From Bordetella sp. H567 (lineage in GTDB: Bacteria; Pseudomonadota; Gammaproteobacteria; Burkholderiales; Burkholderiaceae_B): a stretch of 64,000 nucleotides of DNA. The stretch's first letter is position 1. The number at the start of each line of letters is the position of its first letter. Below the pieces are notes generated by a model. That model had not been told where the DNA came from. It ran no database searches and worked only from the letters and a program-made list of their open reading frames with translations. The position numbers were made by a program, and so were the translations under genes. The DNA lies in NCBI RefSeq assembly GCF_001704295.1, contig NZ_CP012334.1, forward strand, positions 2,740,084 to 2,804,083. Direction: 5' to 3'. Shown here piece after piece: positions 15,803 to 25,103 of this stretch.

Positions 15803-16807
15803 ATGCCCGACATTCGCGACGTCGCCCAATATGCAGGCTGTTCCATCGCGACCGTATCGCGGGCCATCAACGCGCCCGAGCAGGTACGGCCGCAGATGCG
15901 GGCGCGTGTCGAAGCCGCCATCGCGGCCCTGAAGTTCCGGCCCAATTCCTTGGGCCGCCAATTGCGCGGCGAACGAACCGGCTTGATCGGCGTCATGCTG
16001 CCCACACTCTCGAATCCGGTATTCGCCGATTGCGTCGAAGGCATCGAAGCGGCGCTGGCGGGGACCGACAGCCGGGTGCTGCTGGTCACCACGCAATACG
16101 ACCCGGACCGCGAACGCAACGCCATCGAGACGCTCTTGCGCCAACGCGTCGACGGCCTGTTGCTGACCCTGGCCGATGCCGGCCGCAACTCCCTGCTTGC
16201 CGACTTTGCCGCCGAAGGCGTTCCGTATCAATTGCTCTATAACGACACGCCGAACCAGCCTTGCGTTTCGGTGGATAACCGCCGCGCCGCCGCCGATGGG
16301 GTGGCCATGCTGATCGCACAGGGCCATCGCGATATCGCGATGGTCACCGGCGCCCTGCATGCGTCCGACCGTGCGCAGCGGCGCTACGAAGGCTACCGCG
16401 ATGCCATGCAGGCCGCCGGCCTGACACCCTGGCCGGCGGTGGAAGTGGACTTCAACGTCGGCGCGCATGCCGAATCCATGCGGGAAGCATTGACGCGCGG
16501 CACCGATTCGCGCTGGCATCCCACGGCGCTGTTCTGCAGCAACGACCTGCTGGCGCTGGGCGTCATGCGCGCACTGCGCCAGACCGGCATGCGGATCCCC
16601 GAGGACATATCCATATTGGGTTTCGACGGCTTGGTGTTCGGCGAGCTGACCGCGCCGACCCTCGCGACCGTGCGGCAGCCCAGCGCGGAAATCGGGCGCC
16701 GTGCCGCGCAAAGGCTGCTCGCGCATATCGGCGGTCAGGATGCGGCCGGCCAGGCCCTGATCCTGGCACACGAGGTCCGGATGGGCGGGACCGTCCGCCC
16801 CTGTTAA
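15803..16807 (+). CDS. LacI-family transcriptional regulator
   Basis: 334 residues. The N-terminus has the LacI helix-turn-helix (DIRDVAQYAGCSIATVSRAIN, residues 3-23) and a hinge helix with the PNSLGRQLR motif; a periplasmic-binding-like domain follows to the end (GVMLPTLSNPVF... ISILGFDG). It probably represses its own gene and the downstream transporter through the palindrome at 15738-15763, with a ligand related to the imported compound. The transporter starts 37 bases downstream. Confidence 0.92.
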   Translation: MPDIRDVAQYAGCSIATVSRAINAPEQVRPQMRARVEAAIAALKFRPNSLGRQLRGERTGLIGVMLPTLSNPVFADCVEGIEAALAGTDSRVLLVTTQYDPDRERNAIETLLRQRVDGLLLTLADAGRNSLLADFAAEGVPYQLLYNDTPNQPCVSVDNRRAAADGVAMLIAQGHRDIAMVTGALHASDRAQRRYEGYRDAMQAAGLTPWPAVEVDFNVGAHAESMREALTRGTDSRWHPTALFCSNDLLALGVMRALRQTGMRIPEDISILGFDGLVFGELTAPTLATVRQPSAEIGRRAAQRLLAHIGGQDAAGQALILAHEVRMGGTVRPC

Positions 16808-16844
16808 GCACCGCTTCGACAGCGTTCACCAAAGGAGAGCAAAG

Positions 16845-17876
16845 ATGAGCTTCAAGACGAGAATCAGGCAGGTGCTGTCCGCGGGCGCGGGCGCCCTGGC
16901 CTTGCTGGCCACGCTGGCCTCGACACCCGCGCAGGCGGATCCGACCGTAATTTGCTACAACTGTCCGCCCGAATGGGCGGACTGGGCGGGCCAGGTCAAG
17001 GCCATCGAAAGCGATCTCGGCATCCGCGTGCCCCTGGACAACAAGAATTCCGGGCAGGCGGTGGCGCAACTGATCGCCGAACGCAATTCACCGGTGGCCG
17101 ATGTCGTGTACCTGGGCATCACCTCGGCGATCGAAGCCGCCAAGAAAGGCTTGCTCGCGCCCTACAAGCCGGCGCACTGGGACCAGATCCCCACCGACTT
17201 GAAGGACCCCGACGGCTTCTGGTTTTCCATCCATTCCGGCACCATCGGGTTTTTCGTCAATCGCGATGCGCTGGAAGGCAAGCCCGTGCCCAAGTCGTGG
17301 GCCGACCTGCTCAAGCCCGAATATCGCGGGATGGTGGGCTACCTGGATCCCAGCAGCGCCTTCGTGGGCTATGCATCGGCCGTGGCGGTCAACCAGGCCT
17401 TGGGTGGGACCATCGATGACTTCCGTCCGGCCCTGGAGTACTTCAAGCAGCTGAAGAAAAACGACCCCATCGTCCCCAAGCAGACCTCGTATGCGCGCGT
17501 GCTGTCCGGCGAAATCCCTATCCTGCTGGACTTCGATTTCAATGCCTACCGCGCCATCTACAAGGACCACGCCAACGTCCAGTTCGTCATTCCGACCGAA
17601 GGGACGGTGGCGTTGCCGTACGTGATGGCGCTGGTCAAGGGCGCCCCGCACGCGGCCGACGCGAAGAAAGTGCTGGACTACACGCTATCCGACAAAGGAC
17701 AGGCGCATTGGGCACAGGCCTACCTGCGGCCGGTGCGACAGGGCGCGATGGATCCCGAACTCGCCAAGAAGTTCCTGCCCGCCAGCGACTACGAGCGGGT
17801 GCGGCCCGTGAACCTGGAGCAACTTGCCGCCAAGCAATCCGCCTTCGGCCAGGACTACCTGAAAAACGTTCGTTGA
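16845..17876 (+). CDS. ABC transporter substrate-binding protein (type II, Fe/phosphonate/putrescine-like)
   Basis: 343 residues with a signal peptide ending at TPAQA (about residue 31). The mature protein starts DPTVICYNCPPEWADWAGQV and belongs to the extracellular solute-binding family 1 group that includes ferric, 2-aminoethylphosphonate and polyamine receptors. AAAGGAGAG precedes the ATG. It is the first gene of a receptor-permease-permease-ATPase-phosphodiesterase operon. The final gene points to a phosphodiester as substrate, but binding specificity cannot be read here. Confidence 0.85.
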   Translation: MSFKTRIRQVLSAGAGALALLATLASTPAQADPTVICYNCPPEWADWAGQVKAIESDLGIRVPLDNKNSGQAVAQLIAERNSPVADVVYLGITSAIEAAKKGLLAPYKPAHWDQIPTDLKDPDGFWFSIHSGTIGFFVNRDALEGKPVPKSWADLLKPEYRGMVGYLDPSSAFVGYASAVAVNQALGGTIDDFRPALEYFKQLKKNDPIVPKQTSYARVLSGEIPILLDFDFNAYRAIYKDHANVQFVIPTEGTVALPYVMALVKGAPHAADAKKVLDYTLSDKGQAHWAQAYLRPVRQGAMDPELAKKFLPASDYERVRPVNLEQLAAKQSAFGQDYLKNVR

Positions 17877-17904
17877 TCGCGCCGCCGGCAGCCAAGAGAC
17901 AACC

Positions 17905-18729
17905 ATGCAAGACCTGACCCTGCCGCGCGGTTGGCGCGTGGCCATGCTGCTGCCCGCCCTGGTGGTGTTCCTGGCGTTCTGGCTGATACCGATCGCCGTG
18001 CTGGTACGCATTTCCGGCAACGGCGACGCGATCCAGGCATACCGGGCCGTCCTGACCAATCCCCGCTATCTGGACAGCCTGTGGCAGACGGTGCTGCTGT
18101 CGCTGCTGGTCACCCTGGTGACCCTGGTGCTCTCGGTGCTGGCCGGCCTGTTCCTGACGCGGCATGAATTCCGCGGCAAGTCCATGCTGATTTCCATGTT
18201 GACCCTGCCGCTGGCCTTTCCCGGCGTGGTGGTGGGTTTCATGGTCATCATGCTGGCCGGGCGCCAGGGTCTGATCGGGGACCTAACGCTCAGGCTGTTC
18301 GGTTTCAAGGCCGTGTTCGCGTATTCCCTGGCGGGACTGTTCCTGGGCTACCTGTATTTTTCCATCCCGCGCGTGATCCTGGCCGTGATGGCGGCGGCCG
18401 AATCGCTGGATGCTTCCCTGTACGAAGCGGCCGCGTCGCTGGGCGCCCGTTCGTGGGCGCTGATGCGCGACATTACGCTGCCCGCGCTCGCGCCCGCGCT
18501 CATCGCGTCGGGGGCCATGTGCTTTGCGACGTCGGTGGGTGCCTTCGGCACGGCATTCACCCTGGCCACGGACATCGATGTGCTTCCGATGACCATCTAT
18601 ACCGAGTTCACGCTGAACGCGAACGTTGCCACCGCGGCCGCGCTGTCCGTCGTGCTGGGCGTGGTCACCTGGGGCGTGCTGATGCTGGCGCGCAACTTCT
18701 CCGGCCCCTCGGTCGGCGCCGCGGGCTAG
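17905..18729 (+). CDS. ABC transporter permease (first membrane subunit)
   Basis: 274 residues with six hydrophobic helices. The EAA loop that contacts the ATPase is visible as YEAAASLGARSWALMRDITLP near residue 175. It is a standard binding-protein-dependent transport domain. Spacing to the receptor gene is 28 bases and to the next permease 28 bases. Confidence 0.88.
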   Translation: MQDLTLPRGWRVAMLLPALVVFLAFWLIPIAVLVRISGNGDAIQAYRAVLTNPRYLDSLWQTVLLSLLVTLVTLVLSVLAGLFLTRHEFRGKSMLISMLTLPLAFPGVVVGFMVIMLAGRQGLIGDLTLRLFGFKAVFAYSLAGLFLGYLYFSIPRVILAVMAAAESLDASLYEAAASLGARSWALMRDITLPALAPALIASGAMCFATSVGAFGTAFTLATDIDVLPMTIYTEFTLNANVATAAALSVVLGVVTWGVLMLARNFSGPSVGAAG

Positions 18730-18757
18730 GGCCTGAGGCCCCGTGTAGGAGCAAACC

Positions 18758-19549
18758 ATGAAGCGTGTCCTTTTCACCCTGCAGCTGGCGCTGACGCTGC
18801 TGATGTGCGCATTCCTGCTGGTGCCGGTCGGCATGTCCATCATGGCCGGCCTGACGCAGAACTACTTTCGCGGCATTTCGTCCGGGCTGACGCTGAAGTG
18901 GGTCATCCAGGTCTGGCACGACTACCAGGGCGCCATCCTCAATTCCCTGTACGTCGCGTTGGCCACCCTGGCCATCGTCGCCGTGCTGGGCGTGCCGGCC
19001 GGATACATCCTGGCCCGCTGGCGCAGCCGCTTCGCCCGCTGGATCGAGGAGCTCCTGACGCTGCCCATTGCACTGCCTGGCCTGGCCAGCGCCCTGGCGC
19101 TGATCAGCGTCTACGGCGGCGTCCGGGTTTTCCGCGAAAGCCTGGCATTCATCGTGGCCGGTCACGTCATCTTCACCTTGCCGTTCATGGTGCGCGCCGT
19201 GTCGGCCGCCTGCGCCGACGGAAGGATCAAGGTGCTGGAGGAGGGCGCGGCCAGCCTGGGTGCCCGTTTCCTGCGGCGCTTCTTTACCGTGGTGCTGCCG
19301 AACATCCGCTCGGAAATCGTGGCGGGGGCGCTGATCGTCGTGACGCTCTCGCTGGGCGAGTTCAACCTGACCTGGATGTTGCATACCCCGGAAACCAAGA
19401 CCCTGCCGGTGGGGCTTGCCGATGCCTATGCATCGCTGCGCCTGGAGATCGGCAGCGCCTATACCGCCGTTTTCTTCCTGATCATCGTGCCGCTGCTGGT
19501 GCTGCTGCAGATCACCGGACGCGGTACGCCGCGCGCCGCCAAGCGCTAG
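18758..19549 (+). CDS. ABC transporter permease (second membrane subunit)
   Basis: 263 residues, six hydrophobic helices, with the EAA-type loop EEGAASLGARFLRRFFTVVLP near residue 165. TAGGAG lies upstream of the ATG. It pairs with the previous permease to form the channel. Confidence 0.88.
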   Translation: MKRVLFTLQLALTLLMCAFLLVPVGMSIMAGLTQNYFRGISSGLTLKWVIQVWHDYQGAILNSLYVALATLAIVAVLGVPAGYILARWRSRFARWIEELLTLPIALPGLASALALISVYGGVRVFRESLAFIVAGHVIFTLPFMVRAVSAACADGRIKVLEEGAASLGARFLRRFFTVVLPNIRSEIVAGALIVVTLSLGEFNLTWMLHTPETKTLPVGLADAYASLRLEIGSAYTAVFFLIIVPLLVLLQITGRGTPRAAKR

Positions 19550-19574
19550 CGCCGCCTCCCACGCATTCCCATCC

Positions 19575-20618
19575 ATGAAACTCACATCCATACCCATCCG
19601 CCTGGAGCAGTGCAGTAAGACGTTCAGCGGCAACACCGTCCTGCAACCGCTGGATCTCCAGATCGGCGCGGGCGAAACCTTGGTGCTGCTGGGGCCGTCG
19701 GGATGCGGCAAGACGACCACGCTGCGCCTGATCGCCGGGCTGGAACGTCCCGATGCCGGCGGCCGCGTGCTGTTCGGCGACGACGACGTGACACGGCTGG
19801 CCATCGAGGATAGGCGCGTCGGCATGGTCTTCCAGAGCTATGCGCTGTTTCCCAACTTCACCGTGCGCGGCAACGTGGCCTATGGCTTGAAACTGCGGCG
19901 GCTTCCTGCCGCCCAGGTCGCGCGCCGCGTCGACGAATTGCTGGACATGGTCCAGTTGACGGCCCTGGCCGACAGGCCGATCGCCCAGCTGTCCGGCGGG
20001 CAGAAGCAACGCGTGGCGCTGGCCCGGGCGCTGGCCCCCGAGCCGCGCGTGCTGCTGCTGGACGAGCCGCTTACCGCCCTGGACGCCAAGCTGCGCGAGA
20101 CGGTTCGCGCCGACATGGACAAGCTGCTGCGCAACCTGGGCGTGACGACGGTCTATGTCACGCATGACCAGGACGAAGCCATGGCCCTGGGCGACCGCAT
20201 CGTGGTGATGAGCGCCGGCCGCATCGAGCAGATCGGCACGCCGCGCGACATCTATTACCACCCGCGCAGCCGGCACGTCGCGAATTTCGTCGGTACGCTG
20301 AACCGGCTCAGCGGGAACTGGCGCGACGGCGCCTTCCACATGGACGGTGGCGCGCTGGACTACCCCGGCGGCGACGCGGCAACGCGCGAACTGTTCTTTC
20401 GGCCGGAAGACGCGATGGTGGGCGCGGCCGACGGCGCGGCGCTGGCCGGCACCGTCGACGCGGTGCAGTTCCTGGGGGACCGCACGCGCCTGTCGCTGAC
20501 CGGCATATCCGGCGCCGGCCCGGTCCTGGTGGAAGTCTCCAGCCGGACTTCGTATGAACCCGGTCAGCGCGTTGGCCTGGCGCTGGCCTCCCAGGCGGTA
20601 TTTCCCCTGAACGGATGA
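19575..20618 (+). CDS. ABC transporter ATP-binding protein (PotA/FbpC type)
   Basis: 347 residues. Walker A GPSGCGKTTT, Q-loop FQSYALFP, signature LSGGQKQRVALARAL, Walker B LLLDEPLTALD and the H-loop VTHDQDEAM are all present, followed by a C-terminal TOBE-like domain (about 265-347). It powers the importer formed by the two preceding permeases. The phosphodiesterase gene begins 3 bases after its stop. Confidence 0.9.
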   Translation: MKLTSIPIRLEQCSKTFSGNTVLQPLDLQIGAGETLVLLGPSGCGKTTTLRLIAGLERPDAGGRVLFGDDDVTRLAIEDRRVGMVFQSYALFPNFTVRGNVAYGLKLRRLPAAQVARRVDELLDMVQLTALADRPIAQLSGGQKQRVALARALAPEPRVLLLDEPLTALDAKLRETVRADMDKLLRNLGVTTVYVTHDQDEAMALGDRIVVMSAGRIEQIGTPRDIYYHPRSRHVANFVGTLNRLSGNWRDGAFHMDGGALDYPGGDAATRELFFRPEDAMVGAADGAALAGTVDAVQFLGDRTRLSLTGISGAGPVLVEVSSRTSYEPGQRVGLALASQAVFPLNG

Positions 20619-20621
20619 ATC

Positions 20622-21449
20622 ATGCTGTTCGCACAAATCAGCGATCTACACATCAAGCGGCCTGGACGGCTGGCCTACAGGAAAGTGGACACGGCGGCGT
20701 ACCTCGCGCGCTGCGTGGACAAGCTCAATCGCCTGCATCCCCGGCCCGACGCCGTCGTGCTGACCGGTGACCTGGTCGACTTCGGCGCGCGCGAGGAATA
20801 CGAACATTTGCGCGCGCTGCTGGCGCCGCTGCGGATTCCCTACTACCTGGTCATGGGCAACCATGATGGGCGCGACGCCTTGCGCCAGGCCTTCCCCGAC
20901 CACGCGTACCTGCGGCAGCACCCGGATTTCGTCCAATACGAGGTGGCGCTGGGTCCGCTGCGCCTGCTGGCGCTGGACACGCAGGATCCGCCCAAGGGCG
21001 GGGGGCGCTTGTGCGGCGAGCGTCTGCAGTGGCTGGCGGACAAGCTCGCGGCGGATCGCACCACGCCCACCGTCGTGGCCCTGCATCATCCGCCATTCCA
21101 TTGCGGCATACGCCATATGGATATCCAGTCGCTGGACCTGGGCGACGCGGCGGCGCTGGCCGGGATCATCGCCCAGGCGCCGAACGTCGAGCGGCTGATC
21201 TGCGGCCACGTGCATCGCGCGGTACAGGCGCGATTCGCGGGCACGATCGCCAGCATCTGCCCGTCGCCGGCCCACCAGGTCGCGCTGGACCTGGATCCCC
21301 AAGGCCCGTCGGCCTTCGTCATGGAGCCGCCGGCGTTCCAGCTGCACCGCCATACCCCCGAAACCGGTTTGGTGACCCACCTGGCCTACGTGGACGACTT
21401 CGGCGGCGCATCGCCGTTCTACGACGCGAACGGCAACTTGATCGATTGA
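20622..21449 (+). CDS. GpdQ-like metallophosphodiesterase
   Basis: 275 residues, a calcineurin-like phosphoesterase. All metal motifs are present: ISDLHI (D8, H10), TGDLVD, MGNHDGRDAL, ALHHPPFH and CGHVHR. Length and layout match GpdQ/CpdA-type enzymes; the opening MLFAQISDLH and the block RPDAVVLTGDLVDFG...EEY are close to GpdQ, a glycerophosphodiesterase with broad phosphodiester range. No signal peptide, so it acts in the cytoplasm on an imported diester. It is the last gene of the LacI-controlled transport operon. A cyclic-nucleotide phosphodiesterase role is possible but does not fit the transporter context as well. Confidence 0.82.
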   Translation: MLFAQISDLHIKRPGRLAYRKVDTAAYLARCVDKLNRLHPRPDAVVLTGDLVDFGAREEYEHLRALLAPLRIPYYLVMGNHDGRDALRQAFPDHAYLRQHPDFVQYEVALGPLRLLALDTQDPPKGGGRLCGERLQWLADKLAADRTTPTVVALHHPPFHCGIRHMDIQSLDLGDAAALAGIIAQAPNVERLICGHVHRAVQARFAGTIASICPSPAHQVALDLDPQGPSAFVMEPPAFQLHRHTPETGLVTHLAYVDDFGGASPFYDANGNLID

Positions 21450-21475
21450 CGCCGGTCGAATCGGCCGGCAGCCCG

Positions 21476-22351
21476 TCAGCTGGCGTGCTGCCGCCGGTAC
21501 TCCGTCGGTGTCGTCCCGATCATCCGGCGAAACGCCGTCGCCATATGCTGCGACGAGGCGAACCCGCAGGCGTGCGCCACATGCGCGACGCTCAAGGGCC
21601 CCGCCACCAGCAGCGACTGGGCCTGCTGCACCCGCAGCAGCATCACATACCGATGCGGTGGAAGCCCCATGCTGGTCTTGAATGCCCGCGCGAAATGATA
21701 GGGCGACCGGGAGACGAGCCCCGCAAGATCGGCCAGCGACAAGTCCGTCGCAAGGTGGGCCTTCATGTAGTCCGTAAGGCGCTTCAGCTCCTTGGGCGCC
21801 AGGCCGCCCTTCAGCGGCTTGATGCCAGGCGCGGGCTGCGCGGCGCGGGCGAGCAGGGTGGCCAGCGCCATGGCCAGGCTATCGGCTTCCAGCTGGGTCA
21901 GGCCATGCGCGCTCAGCTCCCAGATTTTCTCGGCCAGCTTGATTGGCAAGGGGTCATAGCGCGCGCCGTGATGAAGCGATGCCTGGTCCTGCAGGCGCCA
22001 GGGATGTCCCCAGAAGGCCTTGGAAGAAAACTCAACGACAAGGAGGTCGATGTCGGCCCCAAGCTCGTACGTGCAGGCATGGTCGGGAGGCGCGACCAGG
22101 TAATTCGCGGCGGACAGGTCGGCGTTGAAGCGGCCCGCCCCCAGATCGATGCGGGACCATCCGCCCGCCCGCGGCGCGCAGCTGATCTGAAGCGATATGC
22201 CGTGCGCGGATTCCACGTAGTCGCCGGCGACATGACACGGCGCGCGAAACAGCTTCAGCCCGCCGGCGGACCTGTGCTCCTGCGTGAACGGATATATCGA
22301 GCGGTAATAGTCGGCGTAGCTCTGCGTGTGACTCGTTGGCGCACTATTCAC
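21476..22351 (-). CDS. AraC-family transcriptional regulator
   Basis: 291 residues from the GTG at 22351, with a purine-rich GGAAGAGAG upstream. The N-terminal 180 residues form a cupin-like sensing domain (AraC_binding_2 type). The C-terminal 100 residues have two helix-turn-helix units (LADLAGLVSRSPYHFARAFK and VAHACGFASSQHMATAFRRMIGTTP). It is divergent from the isochorismatase-family gene at 22621, so it probably regulates that gene. Confidence 0.88.
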   Translation of the reverse strand: MNSAPTSHTQSYADYYRSIYPFTQEHRSAGGLKLFRAPCHVAGDYVESAHGISLQISCAPRAGGWSRIDLGAGRFNADLSAANYLVAPPDHACTYELGADIDLLVVEFSSKAFWGHPWRLQDQASLHHGARYDPLPIKLAEKIWELSAHGLTQLEADSLAMALATLLARAAQPAPGIKPLKGGLAPKELKRLTDYMKAHLATDLSLADLAGLVSRSPYHFARAFKTSMGLPPHRYVMLLRVQQAQSLLVAGPLSVAHVAHACGFASSQHMATAFRRMIGTTPTEYRRQHAS

Positions 22352-22620
22352 GTGGCTCTCTTCCGCTTGCGGTGAATACGATGGGGGATCGCGGTGCGGA
22401 TCATACGCGCAATCGCGTGACGGTTTTGCCAACATACACGAGGCGAACCAGGGCGGCGCAAGATGGTGAACACCCGCGTCAAGCCCATGAACGACGCACC
22501 GCGCCGGCTCCCTCAAAGTGATGGGCGGGGCAGGACTCCAGATGGACTCCGTGAGCACACCCCGGCAAGCCAGGGGAGTCGACCCTGGCGGCCTACCACT
22601 TACTGCAATGAAGGGAAATC

Positions 22621-23301
22621 ATGGCAAATACAGCGAAATCCAAGTCGAGTGTCCTGCCCTCGGGCGGCGGGCAGGCCCTGCTCGATCCGAGCGATACGCT
22701 CATTCTTTTGCTCGATCACCAGGCGGGTCTGTTCCAGACCGTGAAAGACATTCCCGTCGCCGATCTGCGGCGCAATGTCGAAATGATCGCGAAGCTGGCC
22801 ACGCTGCTGAAGATCCCGGTCCTGACCACCGCTTCGGAGCCCAACGGACCGAACGGTCCGCTGATGCCGGAAATCCACCAGTATGCGCCGCATGCGGTCT
22901 ACGTCCCGCGCAAGGGCGAAGTGAATGCGTGGGACAACGAGGCCTTCGTCGAACATGTGCGCGCCAGCGGACGCAAGACGCTGGTCATGGCCGGCGTCTG
23001 GACCAGTGTCTGTGTCATGTTTCCGGCCCTGGACGCGCGGGCGGCGGGCTTCGATGTGTATGCCGTGATCGACGCTTCCGGCGACCCCAGCGACCTGGCC
23101 TCGCGCACGACGCTGGTTCGATTGGTGCAGGGCGGCGTTATCCCGACGTCCACCAATGCGCTGCTGTCCGAGCTTCATCGCACATGGGCCCGTCCGGAGG
23201 CGGCTGAACTGGCGAAGCTGTACGGGCTGGCCGCGCCGAACTACGCCGCTGTGGCGGAAAGCTACCAGAAGGCCCAGGAAGCCGCCAAGCTGGCGAAATA
23301 A
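22621..23301 (+). CDS. Isochorismatase-family cysteine hydrolase (YcaC-like)
   Basis: 226 residues. The family triad is visible: Asp in LLLDHQAG (about residue 32), a lysine (RKGEVNAWD region) and Cys in GVWTSVCVMF (about residue 127). It resembles YcaC-type hydrolases of unknown substrate rather than true isochorismatases. The C-terminus is a helical Ala/Lys-rich tail. It begins with ATG after AAGGGAAATC. Divergent AraC regulation is likely. Confidence 0.87.
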   Translation: MANTAKSKSSVLPSGGGQALLDPSDTLILLLDHQAGLFQTVKDIPVADLRRNVEMIAKLATLLKIPVLTTASEPNGPNGPLMPEIHQYAPHAVYVPRKGEVNAWDNEAFVEHVRASGRKTLVMAGVWTSVCVMFPALDARAAGFDVYAVIDASGDPSDLASRTTLVRLVQGGVIPTSTNALLSELHRTWARPEAAELAKLYGLAAPNYAAVAESYQKAQEAAKLAK

Positions 23302-23456
23302 GGGCCACGGCGGGGCGCCGCGTACGGCATCTGAGTGCCGGCGCATGGCGCTCTGCCGCCCATGCGGATGCGGAATACGCCGTTCCCTCGGAGGTGATCC
23401 CCAAAGCGGGCGAGGGCGCGGCACCCGTAGACAGGCGCGCGGAATCGCGGTAAATT

Positions 23457-23475
23457 TATATCGCACTACGATATA
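23457..23475. promoter_or_regulatory. Inverted repeat in an AT-rich promoter-like patch
   Basis: TATATCG, five bases, CGATATA: perfect seven-base arms in a patch much richer in A and T than its surroundings. It lies 75 bases upstream of the small gene at 23550 and includes a -10-like TATATT, so it looks like an operator overlapping a promoter. The regulator is unknown. Confidence 0.5.
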
Positions 23476-23549
23476 TTATGGACAGTTTGGCTGTCCGCAC
23501 GCGTCCTCCGCGATACATCACCGGGGCCGCGTGGAACCTGGAGGTCGCC

Positions 23550-23765
23550 ATGAATGAATTGCTGAAAGGGCTCATCGGTGCGGAGTTGACCCTGCTGGGC
23601 ATCCCGAGCCAGCCGGGCGCATCCTCCGCGACCGAAGATTCTTCCGCAGCGAAAGCGGACCACGGCGGTACGTCCGGCGCATCCAGCGATACGGCACACA
23701 AACCCGATGAAGCCGGTTCCCGGATAAATTTCACTCAACGTGATTACCGTACGGCCGGCGGTTGA
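23550..23765 (+). CDS. Small hypothetical protein
   Basis: 71 residues. A short amphipathic start (MNELLKGLIGAELTLLGI) is followed by a Ser/Ala/Asp-rich, probably disordered tail ending FTQRDYRTAGG. GGAGG lies 7 bases before the ATG, and a promoter-like inverted repeat lies upstream, which supports expression. I recognise no family. An in-frame ATG at 23478 would extend it by 24 residues, but lacks a ribosome site. Confidence 0.45.
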   Translation: MNELLKGLIGAELTLLGIPSQPGASSATEDSSAAKADHGGTSGASSDTAHKPDEAGSRINFTQRDYRTAGG

Positions 23766-23849
23766 GCATGAACGGACGTCGCATGGCCGGGCGCCGAGAG
23801 CGCGCACCGGCCAGCCGGGCACCTTCGGCTGCCGCAACCGCCTTTGGCG

Positions 23850-24030
23850 TTACAAGCAACTAGCAAAATCCGCTTCCGACAACGCCAGCCAACGGAACCC
23901 CGCACGCTGAGCGTGTTGTTCCAACGCATCCAGAAGCGACTGCCTGAGGCCTTCGGCCAGAGATAATCCGGGCCCCGGGGGCGTATCGGAAATACTTCGC
24001 CGCTTGCTGAAGCCGCCCCCCGCCGCTTCA
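23850..24030 (-). pseudogene. Possible coding remnant downstream of the LacI gene
   Basis: One minus-strand frame stays open for about 60 codons and ends in a protein-like stretch (AEGLRQSLLDALEQHAQRAG followed by FRWLALSEADFASCL and a TAA at 23850). There is no start codon with a ribosome site; the frame runs up into the LacI gene end. It may be the tail of a deleted gene, or chance. Confidence 0.25.
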
Positions 24031-25077
24031 TCGGCGCGGCGGCGCGGTGCTGCCGCGGTGCACGACCTCGATGGGGAAGGACTGGAAGGCTTCGTAGGGC
24101 TGGCCGTTCAGGCGGGCCACGAGCTGCGCGGCGGCCGCATGGCCGATTTCGGTGATGGGCGTACGGATGCTGGTCAGTCCCGGCGTCTGCGTGGCACCCA
24201 GGTCCGTGTTGTCCACGCCGGTAATCGAGATATCTTCCGGTATGCGTACGCCGGCATGGCGGCAGGCCATCATGCCGCCGACGGCGAACACGTCGTTGGT
24301 CGCGACCACCGCGGTCGGTGGATCGGGCAGGGCCAGCAGGCGCGCCATCGCGTCTTCCGCGGCCTTCAAGGAAATCGGCGCGTACTGCACGCAGGCTTCG
24401 TCCAGCGCCAGTCCATTTTCGGCCAGTGCCTGCTGGAAGCCGGCGCCGCGCGTCAAGGCGCGATCGTTGCCGGGCAGCGGTGCACTGAGCAGTCCGAATC
24501 GGCGATGGCCCAGGCCGATCAGATGGCGGGTGATGGCATAGGTCGCGGCCTGGTTATCGAAGCCTATGCTCGGATGGCGCCGCAGCGGGTCCACGCCCCA
24601 GGTCAGCACATAGGGGCGCCCATAGTCCTCCAGCAGCGCGAAGAGCGCGGGATCGTGATCCAGCCCGACGAAGACGAAGGCGTCGACGCCGTGCTGGATC
24701 AGCTGGCTGGCGACCCGTACTTCGGCGGACAGATCGTAGTGCTGTTCGGCCAGGACCAGCGAATACCCGCGTTCGTCCAGATATTGATGAATCGCGCTGG
24801 TGGTGCGCGCGTAAAGCGCGTAGTCGAAGGAGGGGACCACGGCGCCGATCATCTTGCTGCGGTGACTGCGCAGCGAGCGCGCCGCGCCATGCGGCACGTA
24901 GCGTAGCTTGGCGGCGGCTTCCAGGACCCGCCGGCGCGTGTCGGGATCGACCTGCTCCGGATTGTTCAGCGCGCGCGAGACCGTTGCGGTGGATACGCCG
25001 GCCAGCCGCGCCACATCCCGAGCCGCGGATCGGCCTTTGGGTTCTTCGCGCAAGGGGTCTGGGGGTGGCAAGCGCAT
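24028..25077 (-). CDS. LacI-family transcriptional regulator of the sulfatase operon
   Basis: 349 residues. Helix-turn-helix at about 18-40 (AARDVARLAGVSTATVSRAL), hinge with LRYVPHGAARSLR, then a ligand-binding domain ending before PPRR. It is divergent from the ABC/sulfatase operon that starts at 25298. Two palindromes with the LacI-type centre AATCGATT lie between the two start codons, one for each gene, so it should control both its own gene and the operon. The inducer is probably the transported sulfated compound or its product. Confidence 0.92.
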   Translation of the reverse strand: MRLPPPDPLREEPKGRSAARDVARLAGVSTATVSRALNNPEQVDPDTRRRVLEAAAKLRYVPHGAARSLRSHRSKMIGAVVPSFDYALYARTTSAIHQYLDERGYSLVLAEQHYDLSAEVRVASQLIQHGVDAFVFVGLDHDPALFALLEDYGRPYVLTWGVDPLRRHPSIGFDNQAATYAITRHLIGLGHRRFGLLSAPLPGNDRALTRGAGFQQALAENGLALDEACVQYAPISLKAAEDAMARLLALPDPPTAVVATNDVFAVGGMMACRHAGVRIPEDISITGVDNTDLGATQTPGLTSIRTPITEIGHAAAAQLVARLNGQPYEAFQSFPIEVVHRGSTAPPRR

Positions 25078-25103
25078 GGGGCGGGATTATAGCCAATTTC
25101 GCT

